Notes: a model not told the origin generated them from the letters alone. A stretch of 38,826 nucleotides of DNA from Mycolicibacterium chubuense (GCF_001044255.1 NZ_JYNX01000035.1:236641-275466), one strand, 5' to 3'; positions 31,838 through 38,826 are shown, counted from the first letter of the stretch. Made by a program: numbers and translations.

Positions 31838-33156
31838 TCCTGACCGGGCGCACCGGTGTCATCGCGCTGATCTGCGCGTTGCCGATCGCGCTCTCGCCCA
31901 GTCCGGCAATCACTTTCGTGGTGCTGCTGGCACTGCTGGCCGCGGCGGTGGTGATCGATGCGGTGCTGGCGGGCAACCCCCGTGCGCTGGAGTTCGCGCG
32001 CGGCGGCCCCACCTCGGCCCGGCTGGGTCAACCCGTCGACGCGGTGCTGACCGTCACCAACAGCGGCCGGTCCCGCTTCCGCGGTGTGGTCCGTGATGCG
32101 TGGGCGCCCAGCGCGAATGCGACGCCGCGGTTGCATCCGGTGGATATCATTGCGGGACAACGGGTTCAGATACGTACACAGTTGACACCGGTACGCCGCG
32201 GCGATCAGGTGGCCGGGCCGGTGACCGCCCGCTCGATCGGACCGCTGGGCCTGGCGGGCCGGCAGGGTTCCCACCAGGTCGCCGGATCTCTGCGTATCCT
32301 GCCCCCATTCTTGTCGCGCAAGCACCTGCCGTCGCGGCTGGCGCGGTTGCGGGAGCTCGAGGGTGCGACGCCGGCGCTTATCCGCGGGCAGGGCACCGAG
32401 TTCGACTCGTTGCGCGAGTACGTCATCGGTGACGACATCCGCTCGATCGACTGGCGGGCCACCGCCCGCCGCGCCGACGTGGTGGTGCGGACGTGGCGGC
32501 CGGAGCGGGACCGGCGGGTGGTCATCGTGCTGGACACCGGCCGCACCTCGGCGGGCCGGGTGGGCGTGGACCCGACGGCGGCCGGGCCGGCCGGCTGGCC
32601 GCGGCTGGACTGGTCGATGGACGCGGCGCTGCTGCTGGCCGCGCTGGCCGCCCGCGCCGGCGATCACGTCGACTTCCTCGCCCACGACCGGGTGACGCGG
32701 GCAGGGGTGTTCGGCGCCTCGCGCACGGAACTGCTTGCGCTGCTGGTCGATGCGATGGCGCCGCTGGAGCCTGCACTCGTGGAGTCGGATGCGCGCGCGA
32801 TGGTCGCCGCGGTGCTGCGGCGGGTCCGGCGCCGCGCCCTGGTGGTGGTGTTGACCGATCTGAACGGCACGGCGATCGACGAGGGTCTGATGGCGGTGCT
32901 GCCGCAGTTGACGGCCAAGCATCAGGTGCTGCTGGCGGCGGTGTCGGACCCACGGGTCGACGCGCTCGCCGCAGGCCGCGCGGATGCGGTCGAGGTGTAC
33001 GACGCTGCCGCGGCCGAGCGCGCCCGTGGCGACCGCCGCGACGTCGCCTCGCGACTGCGCCGCCACGGCGTCGACGTCGTCGACGCGCCACCCGAGGACC
33101 TGGCGCCCGCCCTGGCCGACCACTACCTCGCGATGAAGGCCACCGGCCGCCTCTAG
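31834..33156 (+). CDS. DUF58 vWA-like protein (Rv3693 homologue)
   Basis: This 440-residue protein opens with two membrane helices (VIALICALPIALSPSPAITF and LLALLAAAVVIDAVLA), then a soluble part with the DUF58 signature D-S-L-R-E-Y-V-I-G-D-D-I-R-S-I-D-W. It continues as a vWA-like fold (V-V-I-V-L-D-T-G-R-T-S as the MIDAS-like D-x-[ST]-x-S variant; L-V-V-V-L-T-D-L-N). DUF58 proteins pair with MoxR. The length equals M. tuberculosis Rv3693 as remembered. The GTG (31834) overlaps the moxR2 stop. It is the last gene of the operon. Confidence 0.9.
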   Translation: MILTGRTGVIALICALPIALSPSPAITFVVLLALLAAAVVIDAVLAGNPRALEFARGGPTSARLGQPVDAVLTVTNSGRSRFRGVVRDAWAPSANATPRLHPVDIIAGQRVQIRTQLTPVRRGDQVAGPVTARSIGPLGLAGRQGSHQVAGSLRILPPFLSRKHLPSRLARLRELEGATPALIRGQGTEFDSLREYVIGDDIRSIDWRATARRADVVVRTWRPERDRRVVIVLDTGRTSAGRVGVDPTAAGPAGWPRLDWSMDAALLLAALAARAGDHVDFLAHDRVTRAGVFGASRTELLALLVDAMAPLEPALVESDARAMVAAVLRRVRRRALVVVLTDLNGTAIDEGLMAVLPQLTAKHQVLLAAVSDPRVDALAAGRADAVEVYDAAAAERARGDRRDVASRLRRHGVDVVDAPPEDLAPALADHYLAMKATGRL

Positions 33157-33185
33157 GTCGCTTCTTCCCGTGCGCCTCACCTACG

Positions 33186-33228
33186 CACGTTCTGCACTCG
33201 CCCACTCGCACTTCTCGTGCAGAACGTG
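33186..33228. terminator. 12-bp inverted repeat between convergent DUF58 and SpoIIM-like genes
   Basis: CACGTTCTGCAC (33186-33197) and GTGCAGAACGTG (33217-33228) form a perfect 12-bp stem with a 19-base loop. The loop contains a smaller GCAC/GTGC pair. No U-run follows. It lies 29 bases after the DUF58 stop and 39 bases from the convergent gene stop, so a bidirectional terminator is likely; a dispersed intergenic repeat is an alternative. Confidence 0.5.
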
Positions 33229-33266
33229 AAGAGGTGGGGTTCGATGCCCAGGGCTCGCGGAGAAAC

Positions 33267-34259
33267 TCAGCCCGTCGGCGCGTAGTCCGGGGCGTTGTCG
33301 ATGTCGCCGGTCTCGCCGCGTCGGACAGCCCGGCGGCCGAAGTACACCACGTATCCCAGGAACGCGAGCTCGGCGGCCACCCCGATGGCGATCCGCACGA
33401 ACGTCGGCAGCGGCGACGGCGTGACGAACGCCTCGATCAGGCCTGCGACTGCGAGCACCGCGACCAGCCCGATCGCCACCGAGATCACGGCGCGGCCCTG
33501 CTCGGCGAGCACCTGCCCGCGCGGCCGGTCCCCCGGTGAGACCACCGACCAGCCCAGCCGCATCCCCGCCGCCGCGGCCAGGAACACCGCCGTCAGCTCG
33601 ATCAGCCCGTGCGGGGTGATCAACCCGAGGAACACGTCGCCTCGGCCCGCCCCGAACATCACGCCCGCCAGGACCCCGAAGTTCAACGCGTTCTGGAACA
33701 GGATGTAGGGGATCGGGAGCCCCAGCAGGATCGCCGACACCACGCACTGCGCGGCGATCCACGCGTTGTTGGTCCAGACGCTGAACGCGAACGACGCCGC
33801 CGGGTGTTCGCTGTAGTACGAGGCGAATTCGCTGTTGACCAGCTGCTCCAACTCGCTCGGCGTGCCGATCGTCGCCTGCACCTCCGGGGTCGACGCCACC
33901 CACACGGCGAGCGCGACCGACACGAGGAGGAACGCGGCCGCCGTCCCCAGCCACCACCGCCACGACCGGTAGGCCACCACGGGGAACGACACCGTCCAGA
34001 ACCGGACGAACTCCCGCCACAGCGGCGCATGGGCGCCGGTGACCACCGAACGCGCCCGCGCCACCAGACTCGACAGCTTGCCGACGAGTACCGCGTCGGT
34101 CGAGGACGACCTCACCATCGACAGATGCGTCGACACGCGCTGATAGAGGTCGACCAGCTCGTCGGCCTCGGCGCCGGACAGCCGCCTGCGCTTCTTGACC
34201 AGATGGTCGAGACGATCCCAGGCCGGCCGGTGCGCCAGCACGAACGCGTCGACATCCAT
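33267..34259 (-). CDS. SpoIIM-like (stage II sporulation protein M family) membrane protein (Rv3694c homologue)
   Basis: This 330-residue protein has a helical cytosolic N-terminal part (residues 1-110, H-R-P-A-W-D-R-L-D-H-L) followed by about five or six membrane helices including F-L-G-L-I-T-P-H-G-L-I-E-L, the H-G-x-x-E signature of SpoIIM. Non-sporulating bacteria keep this family with MoxR/DUF58 and RDD genes; function is unknown, membrane remodelling being proposed from the sporulation homologue. Length equals Rv3694c. TAAAAT ends seven bases before the ATG (leaderless). Confidence 0.9.
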   Translation of the reverse strand: MDVDAFVLAHRPAWDRLDHLVKKRRRLSGAEADELVDLYQRVSTHLSMVRSSSTDAVLVGKLSSLVARARSVVTGAHAPLWREFVRFWTVSFPVVAYRSWRWWLGTAAAFLLVSVALAVWVASTPEVQATIGTPSELEQLVNSEFASYYSEHPAASFAFSVWTNNAWIAAQCVVSAILLGLPIPYILFQNALNFGVLAGVMFGAGRGDVFLGLITPHGLIELTAVFLAAAAGMRLGWSVVSPGDRPRGQVLAEQGRAVISVAIGLVAVLAVAGLIEAFVTPSPLPTFVRIAIGVAAELAFLGYVVYFGRRAVRRGETGDIDNAPDYAPTG

Positions 34260-34266
34260 CGGCGCG

Positions 34267-34279
34267 ATTTTAGTACCGT
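34267..34279. promoter_or_regulatory. Back-to-back -10 elements of spoIIM-like and RDD genes
   Basis: On the minus strand TAAAAT (34272-34267) and on the plus strand TACCGT (34274-34279) are separated by one base. Each is seven bases from its start codon. The two ATGs are only 27 bp apart, so each promoter's upstream half lies in the other gene. Confidence 0.6.
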
Positions 34280-34286
34280 GGCGGGC

Positions 34287-35045
34287 ATGGTCAGTCCGCA
34301 GCAACCGGTGGTGACCGGTGACGCGGTCGTCCTCGACATCCAGATCGCCCAGTTGCCGGTGCGCGCGCTGTCGGCGTTGATCGACGTCATCGTGGTGTTC
34401 GTCGCCTACGTGCTGGGTGTGGTGCTGTGGGCGATGACGCTCTCGGAGTGGAACTCCGCGTTCTCCGACGCTGTGCTCGTCGTGTTCACGGTGCTGGCGC
34501 TGGTGGGATATCCGCTGATCCTCGAGACCGCCACCCGGGGGCGGACGCTGGGCAAGATGGCGATGGGCCTGCGGGTGGTCTCCGACGACGGCAGCCCGGA
34601 GCGGTTCCGGCAGGCGCTGTTCCGCGCGCTGTCCGGGGTGCTCGAGATCTGGATGCTCACCGGCGGGCCCGCGGTGATCTGCAGTCTGCTCTCCCCGAAG
34701 GGCAAGCGCATCGGCGACATTTTCGCCGGGACGCTGGTGATCAGCGAACGCGGCCCGCGAATGGCGCCGCCGCCCCCGATGCCGCCGCAGCTCGCGGGGT
34801 GGGCGAGCGCTCTCGAGCTGTCCGCGCTGCGGCCCGAAAGTGCCGAGCTGGCACGGCAATTCCTCACCCGCGCGCACCAGCTCGATCCCCGCGTCCGCGA
34901 CGAGATGGCGGGCCGCATCACCGGTGAGGTGGTCGCGCAGATCTCCCCGCCGCCCCCGCCGGGGGCACCGGCTGCTCTGGTGCTCGCCGCCGTCCTGGCC
35001 GAGCGGCACCGCCGGGCGGTGCAGCGGCTGCAGCCGCGGTACTGA
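34287..35045 (+). CDS. RDD-family membrane protein (Rv3695 homologue)
   Basis: This 252-residue protein has an RDD domain of three membrane helices (residues about 22-150) with the family's R-A-L-S-A-L-I-D in helix 1, the G-R-T-L-G-K-M-A-M-G-L-R-V-V loop and G-K-R-I-G-D-I-F-A-G-T near the end. A cytosolic Pro-rich linker and a helical tail (residues about 165-252) follow. It is shorter than Rv3695 (about 310 as remembered). RDD proteins are thought to transport small solutes, but in this context membership of the MoxR/DUF58/SpoIIM module is the main clue. Confidence 0.88.
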   Translation: MVSPQQPVVTGDAVVLDIQIAQLPVRALSALIDVIVVFVAYVLGVVLWAMTLSEWNSAFSDAVLVVFTVLALVGYPLILETATRGRTLGKMAMGLRVVSDDGSPERFRQALFRALSGVLEIWMLTGGPAVICSLLSPKGKRIGDIFAGTLVISERGPRMAPPPPMPPQLAGWASALELSALRPESAELARQFLTRAHQLDPRVRDEMAGRITGEVVAQISPPPPPGAPAALVLAAVLAERHRRAVQRLQPRY

Positions 35046-35046
35046 C

Positions 35047-35514
35047 TCAGCGCTGCGCCACCCCGACCATGGTCAGCACCGCGGCGGCCAGTCCCGTCAC
35101 GGTGCGGACGTGGTTCCACGCGACCCAGCTCTGCAGATAGGTCTGCCACACCGCCGGGGAGGGGTCGGCCGCGTCGAGTCCGTCGTTGAGCGGCACGTTG
35201 GCGACCACGGTGACGAACGCGCCGGCGACGCCGAGCACCGCACCGGCCACCAGCCAGCCGCTTCCGGGCGCCCGCCACTGCAGCGCGGCCAGCACGCCGA
35301 CCACCACCGCCAGCAGTGCGGCGCCGAAGTAGGCCAGGAGGAACACCGGACTGGTCTGCGCCTCGGCGTTGATCCCCCGCATCGCGCCGATCGCCGCGAC
35401 CGGGCCGGCGCGGTCGAGCCCCTGCATCACGAAGGTCGAGAACACGAGCATCATGCCGCCCGCCACAGCGCTGGCGAGGGCCGACGCGGAGGCGAGGGCG
35501 GTGAGAGGACTCAT
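35047..35514 (-). CDS. DUF1772 (anthrone oxygenase-like) membrane protein
   Basis: This 155-residue protein has four membrane helices (e.g. ALASAVAGGMMLVFSTFVMQGL and AYFGAALLAVVVGVLAAL) and the DUF1772 pattern N-V-P-L-N-D-G-L-D...W-x-x-W-N-H-V-R-T-V-T-G. That pattern (N-x-P-x-N followed by W..W-N-H-x-R-T) is shared with fungal anthrone oxygenases, so an oxygenase role is possible but unproven. Start ATG 35514; further in-frame starts upstream exist. It is one base from the convergent RDD stop and divergent from an AraC regulator, its probable controller. Confidence 0.85.
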   Translation of the reverse strand: MSPLTALASASALASAVAGGMMLVFSTFVMQGLDRAGPVAAIGAMRGINAEAQTSPVFLLAYFGAALLAVVVGVLAALQWRAPGSGWLVAGAVLGVAGAFVTVVANVPLNDGLDAADPSPAVWQTYLQSWVAWNHVRTVTGLAAAVLTMVGVAQR

Positions 35515-35595
35515 GCCTCGAGTCAAGACCACGAAGGCGAGACGATCCATTGCTGATACTGCCGAGAACATCATCGAGCGTCTACGCTGCGAAGT

Positions 35596-36519
35596 ATGGA
35601 CGCGGTGGCCGGACTGCTCGATGGGGTCCGTGCGCGCGGTGCGTTCGTGCTGCGGATGCGGCTGGACCCGCCGTGGTCGATGAGCGTGCGCGACCAGGCG
35701 CCATTGACCGTCATCTGCCAGACCCACGGCCGGGCGGCCCTCGTCGCCGCCGACGGGCGCACGGTGTGGTTGGACGCCGGCGACCTCGCGCTCACGCGCG
35801 GCACCGAGCCCTACGTCTACGCCGACGATCCCCGCACGCCGCCGACGGTCGTCATCCATCCGGGGCAACGCTGCACGACGGTCGCCGGCGACGATCTGCG
35901 GTTCGAGATGTCACTGGGTGTGCGCACCTGGGGCACCAGCGATTCCGGATCCTGCCGGTCGGTGATCGGCGCCTACGAGGGGCACAGCGCGGTCGGCGCC
36001 CGCCTGCTCGACGCGCTGCCCGCGGTGGCGGTGCTGCGCGCCGACGAATGGGACACCCCTCTGGTCAGCCTGCTGTCCGACGAGGCCGGGCGTGACGGAC
36101 CGGGACAGGAGGCCTACCTGGACCGGCTGCTGGACCTGCTGCTTATCGCCGCGGTGCGGGCGTGGTTCGACCGCGGGGACACCGCACCGACGTGGTGGCA
36201 CGCCGAACAGGACGCGCTCGTCGGACCGGCCCTGAAGCTGATGTACCACAACCCGACTCATCCGTGGACGGTCGCGAGCCTGGCTGCAGCCGTGGGCTGC
36301 TCGCGGGCCGCGTTCGCGCGCCGGTTCGCCGATCTGGTCGGCGAACCCCCGATCGCCTTCCTCACCGGCTGGCGGCTGGCGCTGGCCGCCGACCTGCTGC
36401 GGTCAGGCGCCACGGTGGCCGCGGTGGCGCGCCAGGTCGGCTACGGCAGCCCATTCGCGCTGAGCACCGCGTTCAAGCGCGTCTACGGCGTCAGCCCGCA
36501 CGCGCACCGGCGAGGGTGA
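35596..36519 (+). CDS. AraC-family transcriptional regulator, cupin_6 type
   Basis: This 307-residue protein has an N-terminal cupin-like sensor domain (residues about 15-180, W-L-D-A-G-D-L-A-L) and a C-terminal double helix-turn-helix (P-W-T-V-A-S-L-A-A-A-V-G-C-S-R-A-A-F-A-R-R-F and V-A-A-V-A-R-Q-V-G-Y-G-S-P-F-A-L-S-T-A-F-K-R). AraC proteins of this type usually regulate a divergent neighbour, here DUF1772. TACGCT (35583-35588) is seven bases before the ATG, a leaderless arrangement. The stop abuts the carotenoid-oxygenase stop with no gap. Confidence 0.9.
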   Translation: MDAVAGLLDGVRARGAFVLRMRLDPPWSMSVRDQAPLTVICQTHGRAALVAADGRTVWLDAGDLALTRGTEPYVYADDPRTPPTVVIHPGQRCTTVAGDDLRFEMSLGVRTWGTSDSGSCRSVIGAYEGHSAVGARLLDALPAVAVLRADEWDTPLVSLLSDEAGRDGPGQEAYLDRLLDLLLIAAVRAWFDRGDTAPTWWHAEQDALVGPALKLMYHNPTHPWTVASLAAAVGCSRAAFARRFADLVGEPPIAFLTGWRLALAADLLRSGATVAAVARQVGYGSPFALSTAFKRVYGVSPHAHRRG

Positions 36520-37881
36520 TCAGGCGGGGATCCAGTTCCCGTGAAACCCGTAGGGAACCCGTTGCGGCAGAGCGATTCTGGCGACGGGCGGACCGGTGAA
36601 GTCCGAGGCGTCGAGGATCACCAGGTCACTGCCGTTACGTGCGGAGTCGTAGACGTAGGCCAGATACCAGCCGCTGGTCTCGTCGGCCGGCCCGGACGAC
36701 GGCACGAACACGGCCTCCCCCGGCCCGCCGGGTGAGGCGGACGTTCCGAACGTGTGCTCGACAGCAGCGCCGGTGACGAGGTCGTGGCGGACCAGGCTGG
36801 CCTTGCCGACCGACACCGAGAACCGGGCCGGCAGCGTCGCGAGCCGGTCGTCGATGCGCGGGAACTCCACGGCGCGGTCGTCGAGCTGCGATTCGGTGAC
36901 GGTGCCGCGCCGCAGGTCGATCTCATAGGTCCACATCACGGCCTGCGCACCGAAATCAGCCCCCTTGCGCCATAATTCGGGATAGCGGACGGCCTGCACA
37001 GTGAGGACGTCACCCGCCTCGTGGGCGTTGACGACATGGAAGATGTAACACGGGTCGATGTCGAACCACCGCACCTCGGCGAACGGATCATCGCGGCGCA
37101 TCACTCCGAATCGCGCCCCGTAGTCGTCGTCCCAGCGGAAGGGCATCCCGCCCCTCATCGCGGCCTCGGCGTTGAACACGATCGGAAGATCCATGAAGAC
37201 AACATGATTGGCCGTCAGCGCGAAGTCGTGCATCATCGTCAGGGCCGGCACGTCGAGCGGCCGGTCCACCACCAGCGCTCCGGACGCGTCGGCGCGGTGA
37301 TAGGTGACGTACGGTTCGAACAGGTTGCCGTAGCCGAAGAAGTGCAATTCGCCTGTGCTGGGGCAGATCTTGGGGTGCGCGGTCATCGCGTCGACGAGCT
37401 TGCCGTCGAAGTCGTATGCGCCGATCGTCTCGAGATCGTTGGTGATCTCGTAGGGCAGCGACGATTCGACGAGCGCGAGGGTGCGGCCGGCGTGGTTGAC
37501 GACGTGCGTGTTGGCCACGCTGGAGTGCAGATTGCGCGTGCCGTCCCCGTTGTAGAGGGGGAACGAGTCGTCGAAGCTGTCGGTGCGCACCCAGCGGTTG
37601 CGGTACCAGGCCGCGCGTCCGCCTTCGATGCGCACGCCGTGGATCATGCCGTCGCCGGTGAACCAGTGCCCGGTCCCGGCGCGGGGGTTGGGTCCGTTAC
37701 GCAGGTACCACCCGTCGAGTTCGGGTGGGATCGCGCCGTGGACGGGCAGATCGAACTCGGTGAGTTCGGCAGGAACGGGTGCATAGTTTCCGGTGCGGAA
37801 GAAGTCGCCTTCACCGGGCAGGTTGCGCTGCTCGGTTTCGATCTCGGTCATGGAGTCAGCCTGACATTCCACAAGTGACAT
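36520..37881 (-). CDS. Carotenoid oxygenase family protein (RPE65/CCD fold)
   Basis: This 453-residue non-haem iron dioxygenase of the carotenoid cleavage family is predicted to cleave carotenoid or stilbene-like double bonds. It has family motifs L-R-N-G-P-N-P, H-W-F-T-G-D-G-M-I-H-G-V and iron-ligand His in A-H-P-K, M-M-H-D-F-A, F-H-V-V-N-A-H-E and the C-terminal G-F-H-G-N-W. The usual second-shell Glu after the V-N-A-H-E His is present. Start ATG 37881, or ATG 37851 ten residues later. A TGACATGTCA palindrome covers the first ATG. It is divergent from a PadR regulator, the probable repressor. Confidence 0.92.
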   Translation of the reverse strand: MSLVECQADSMTEIETEQRNLPGEGDFFRTGNYAPVPAELTEFDLPVHGAIPPELDGWYLRNGPNPRAGTGHWFTGDGMIHGVRIEGGRAAWYRNRWVRTDSFDDSFPLYNGDGTRNLHSSVANTHVVNHAGRTLALVESSLPYEITNDLETIGAYDFDGKLVDAMTAHPKICPSTGELHFFGYGNLFEPYVTYHRADASGALVVDRPLDVPALTMMHDFALTANHVVFMDLPIVFNAEAAMRGGMPFRWDDDYGARFGVMRRDDPFAEVRWFDIDPCYIFHVVNAHEAGDVLTVQAVRYPELWRKGADFGAQAVMWTYEIDLRRGTVTESQLDDRAVEFPRIDDRLATLPARFSVSVGKASLVRHDLVTGAAVEHTFGTSASPGGPGEAVFVPSSGPADETSGWYLAYVYDSARNGSDLVILDASDFTGPPVARIALPQRVPYGFHGNWIPA

Positions 37882-37936
37882 GTCAATGGTGGATTATGTG
37901 GGGATAGTCCAATAGTGGAAGGTCAGCGCTTACGAT
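37861..37936. promoter_or_regulatory. Operator region between carotenoid oxygenase and PadR genes
   Basis: This 62-bp gap and its edges hold a perfect 10-bp palindrome TGACATGTCA (37876-37885). A larger imperfect inverted repeat, CTGACATTCCAC (37861-37872) against GTGGAAGGTCAG (37915-37926), has 11 of 12 matching. TACGAT (37931-37936) is the PadR -10, six bases from its ATG. Confidence 0.5.
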
Positions 37937-37942
37937 GCCGCC

Positions 37943-38479
37943 ATGAGCCTTCGGATCGCGGCACTGGGCCTGCTCGCCCAGCGCCCGGGCAGTGGATACG
38001 ACCTGCTCAAGTTGTTCGAGAACTCGATGGCCAATGTGTGGCCGGCCACCCAGAGCCAGCTGTACTCCGAACTGAACAAGCTCGCCGACGGCGGCCTGAT
38101 CGAGGTGACCGACATCGGCCCGCGCGGGCGCAAGGTCTATCGGATCACGACGGCCGGGCGCGCCGAACTGCACCGCTGGATGACAGACCCGAGCGCGGAC
38201 CCACCTTTCCGCAGTGCTGCGCTGCTGCGGCTCTTCCTGCTCGGTCAGATACCCCAGGAGCAGGCGCGTCGGCACCTGGAGCACACGGCCGAGCACGCCC
38301 AGGCCGAGATCGCGCGGCTGCTCGCACTGCGCGACTCCCTGGGGCTCACCGATTCCCCGGACGCCGACGACGACGCCTTCTTCGGCCTGGCCGCGCTCGA
38401 TTACGGCCTGCGGCTCAATGCCATGCAGGGCGAGTGGGCGCGTGACGTCCTCACGAAATTGGACGACCGTCGGAAATAA
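37943..38479 (+). CDS. PadR-family transcriptional regulator
   Basis: This 178-residue protein has an N-terminal winged helix of PadR type (I-A-A-L-G-L-L-A-Q-R-P-G-S-G-Y-D-L, then Q-L-Y-S-E-L-N-K-L-A-D-G-G-L-I-E and G-R-K-V-Y-R-I-T) and a C-terminal helical dimerisation region (residues about 90-178). It belongs to the longer Vir_act_alpha_C PadR subfamily that binds hydrophobic phenolic-type ligands. It is divergent from the carotenoid oxygenase and is its likely repressor. Leaderless ATG; TACGAT lies six bases upstream. Confidence 0.9.
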   Translation: MSLRIAALGLLAQRPGSGYDLLKLFENSMANVWPATQSQLYSELNKLADGGLIEVTDIGPRGRKVYRITTAGRAELHRWMTDPSADPPFRSAALLRLFLLGQIPQEQARRHLEHTAEHAQAEIARLLALRDSLGLTDSPDADDDAFFGLAALDYGLRLNAMQGEWARDVLTKLDDRRK

Positions 38480-38495
38480 ACGTTGCATCCCGATA

Positions 38496-38525
38496 GTTTC
38501 CGATATATCGTCAACGTATCGGAAA
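38496..38525. promoter_or_regulatory. 10-bp inverted-repeat operator before the second PadR-like gene
   Basis: GTTTCCGATA (38496-38505) and TATCGGAAAC (38517-38525, plus the preceding base) form perfect arms around an 11-base centre. The centre holds TATATC-like -10 sequence. The site lies about 40 bp before the ATG at 38566, so a self-regulating repressor would bind over its own promoter. Confidence 0.6.
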
Positions 38526-38565
38526 CGCGATCGGCGTTTCCTCCGCAACGTAAGGAACCAACACC

Positions 38566-38826
38566 ATGAACACCCCCTTCACACCCCCGGAACATCCCTT
38601 CGAGGCGCGTGGATTCGGCTTCGGCTTCGGCCCCCAGGAGCGCCGCGCCCTGCACGAACACCGCCGGGCCTCCCGGCGTGAGTTCCGCGACCATCTGCGC
38701 GAGCACCGCGGCCAGGCCGGCTTCGGTCCGGGCTTCGGCGGTTTCGGCCCCGGTCCCGGGTTCGGCCCGGGATTCGGCTTCGGCCCCGGCGGCCCCGGCG
38801 GACGCGGCGGCGCGCGGCGCGGCGGT
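38566..38826 (+). CDS. Gly/Phe-rich protein, probable PadR-family regulator N-terminus (partial)
   Basis: The gene runs off the right edge after 87 codons. What is visible is an extended N-terminal region rich in G-F-G-P-G repeats and an acidic/basic helix (E-R-R-A-L-H-E-H-R-R-A-S-R-R-E-F-R-D). Actinobacterial PadR regulators often have such G-F-G-x-G leaders followed by R-R-x-R-R-G-D-V-R-A and a winged helix, so PadR is the best guess. The ATG at 38566 follows GTAAGGAAC, a good ribosome-binding site, and a perfect inverted-repeat operator. Confidence 0.7.
   Translation, partial: MNTPFTPPEHPFEARGFGFGFGPQERRALHEHRRASRREFRDHLREHRGQAGFGPGFGGFGPGPGFGPGFGFGPGGPGGRGGARRGG

Noticed and set aside
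1-38826. Insertion sequences, prophage or CRISPR loci
   Set aside because: No transposase, integrase, phage structural gene or spacer-repeat array was found; the Holin_X-like protein is a chromosomal family.

Overview
The window is chromosomal DNA of very high GC content with the gene order of a mycobacterium. From left to right it follows the Mycobacterium tuberculosis segment Rv3654c to Rv3695 almost gene for gene. It lacks the dpp peptide transporter block (Rv3663c-Rv3666c) and the Rv3685c-Rv3688c block of M. tuberculosis, and carries extra regulator/enzyme pairs, which suits a fast-growing Mycolicibacterium-type species. This identification rests on remembered protein families and synteny; no search was run.

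Region 1 (1-4586, minus strand) is a compact Tad/Flp pilus-type operon: Ssd, a TadA ATPase, TadB- and TadC-like membrane proteins, a 67-residue Flp-like pilin and two TadE-like minor pilins, most joined by 4-base start/stop overlaps. Region 2 (4587-6288) holds two structured small RNAs flanking a HAD phosphatase gene: the C-rich-loop 6C RNA on the minus strand upstream of ssd, and an Ms1/MTS2823-type RNA on the plus strand, with a promoter, a CRP-like operator inside that promoter, and a strong intrinsic terminator.

Region 3 (6289-16125) contains a degenerate Fic-like protein, acetyl-CoA synthetase, a secreted serine protease, a holin-like membrane protein with EphE, the overlapping nth - thioredoxin-like - NUDIX - marP operon (base-excision repair and acid/oxidative stress resistance), a small membrane protein and the cAMP receptor protein Crp. 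The crp 3' end carries a 26-bp tandem duplication. Region 4 (16126-25067) has a metallo-beta-lactamase-fold hydrolase, a RidA-like protein and a DUF4177 protein, divergent from two ArsA/GET3-like ATPases (bagA, bagB). Then come whiB4, the penicillin-binding protein ponA2, a metallophosphoesterase and a cysteine desulfhydrase/synthase-fold enzyme.

Region 5 (25068-27775) holds a tRNA-Pro(CGG) with terminator, a divergent VOC/TetR pair with a clear palindromic operator, an F420-dependent LLM oxidoreductase and a previously easy-to-miss 42-residue acidic protein. Region 6 (27867-35045) is the MoxR/DUF58 membrane module: a GYGPPP-repeat membrane protein, DUF4129, DUF4350, MoxR2 and DUF58 in an overlapping operon, followed by divergent SpoIIM-like and RDD genes whose start codons are only 27 bp apart. 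Region 7 (35047-38826) is accessory: DUF1772 and AraC genes, a carotenoid oxygenase divergent from a PadR regulator, and the start of a second PadR-type gene, each with inverted-repeat operators.

Across the window many genes show a TANNNT -10 hexamer 6-8 bases before the start codon, implying extensive leaderless transcription. The least explained material is the MoxR/DUF58/SpoIIM/RDD module, the CRP site in the Ms1 promoter, and the broken or unusual 5' ends of the two TadE-like genes.
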